Positions 63,840-64,000 of a stretch of 64,000 bases of DNA are shown here, one piece after another. The notes under the pieces are model-generated. The model did no database searches and was not told the origin of the DNA. It saw nothing but the letters and a program-made list of their open reading frames with translations. Position numbers and translations under genes: made by a program. Position 1 is the first letter of the stretch, and every line of letters begins with the position of its first letter. This DNA comes from Lachnospiraceae bacterium (GTDB lineage: Bacteria > Bacillota > Clostridia > Lachnospirales > Lachnospiraceae). Location of the stretch: contig JAFQCK010000068.1 in the NCBI GenBank assembly GCA_017416465.1, positions 33,293 through 97,292 on the forward strand. Direction: 5' to 3'.

Positions 63840-64000
63840 GCTCAAATGGAGTAAAGAACAAAACTTAAATGAACATTGATAACTGAACAGCAAACAAACC
63901 ATCCCTGAAATATTCTTTTAAGAAAATTTCAAGCGGACATCGTTTAAAACGATGAACCAAAAACAGTAAAAAATGGCTAACGTCATTTTGACTGGAATCA
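63840..64000 (+). other. Leader of an rRNA operon running off the window
   Basis: The segment contains GATAACTGAACAGC and ends in TTGACTGGAATCA, a pattern that in related Clostridia stands shortly before the 16S rRNA gene. No mature rRNA sequence is inside the window. With three tandem promoters upstream, a 16S-23S-5S operon should begin within some tens of bases. There is no coding frame here. Confidence 0.7.

Noticed and set aside
63610-63861. 83-codon frame on the - strand
   Set aside because: It covers the three rRNA promoters and is explained by their A+T-rich composition.

Overview
The window is a strongly A+T-rich stretch of a low-GC Gram-positive anaerobe, most likely a member of the Lachnospiraceae. 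The evidence is AGGAGG-type ribosome binding sites throughout, a Firmicute-type SigA, a class 1B PyrD with its PyrK partner, a ClpC, surface starch-binding proteins ending in TGD, a membrane segment and lysines, and dockerin and cohesin-like modules. Species cannot be fixed from the sequence alone. Almost every gene is on the + strand, and intergenic gaps are short.

Layout. Positions 1-5.7 kb hold a MoxR ATPase (cut by the window edge), a DUF58 protein, a transglutaminase-like membrane protein and a class C-type sortase. Positions 5.7-6.8 kb are accessory: a 45-bp-period repeat array, a broken small gene and an orphan gene. Positions 6.9-10.3 kb carry bioY, proA, a BI-1 family membrane protein and an unknown membrane protein. 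Positions 10.3-17.3 kb form a starch locus: a secreted GH13 alpha-amylase lipoprotein and three cell-surface proteins, one with a CBM26-like module and one with three near-identical modules. Positions 17.6-25.4 kb hold housekeeping genes (lipid kinase, sigA, lepB, pepF, nitroreductase, tRNA-Gly, map). Positions 25.5-36.4 kb hold a MacB/FtsX-type ABC fusion, glyA, aroC, an O-antigen-ligase-like protein, aspartokinase, a CaCA antiporter and serine acetyltransferase. Positions 36.4-41.8 kb hold a heterodimeric ABC exporter, an auxin-efflux-type carrier and a Uma2-like protein. Positions 41.8-47.4 kb are a pyrimidine operon (pyrC, pyrF, pyrK, pyrD, pyrE) interrupted by a DUF4143 ATPase remnant. 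Positions 47.4-48.4 kb hold three small membrane proteins, and 48.6-52.1 kb purE, purM, purN, purD.

The most distinctive gene pair is at 52.3-56.6 kb. A secreted SH3b/glucosaminidase ends in a dockerin, and directly behind it lies a membrane protein whose ectodomain begins with a cohesin-like module. Together they suggest an enzyme tethered to the membrane by cohesin-dockerin pairing, away from any obvious cellulosome. A GntR regulator, clpC, a small conserved protein, radA and an ECF sigma/anti-sigma pair follow. The window ends in three tandem consensus promoters and a leader that very probably drive an rRNA operon starting just outside it.

A second theme is intergenic structure. At 17.4, 28.3, 40.0, 45.1 and 52.2 kb there are compact elements of about 135-160 bp built from several strong hairpins, in most cases inside an outer inverted repeat. 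Several share an arm related to GTAACTGTTCAGA, also seen alone at 33.9, 46.2, 59.5 and 63.6 kb. They look like a dispersed, non-autonomous repeat family.
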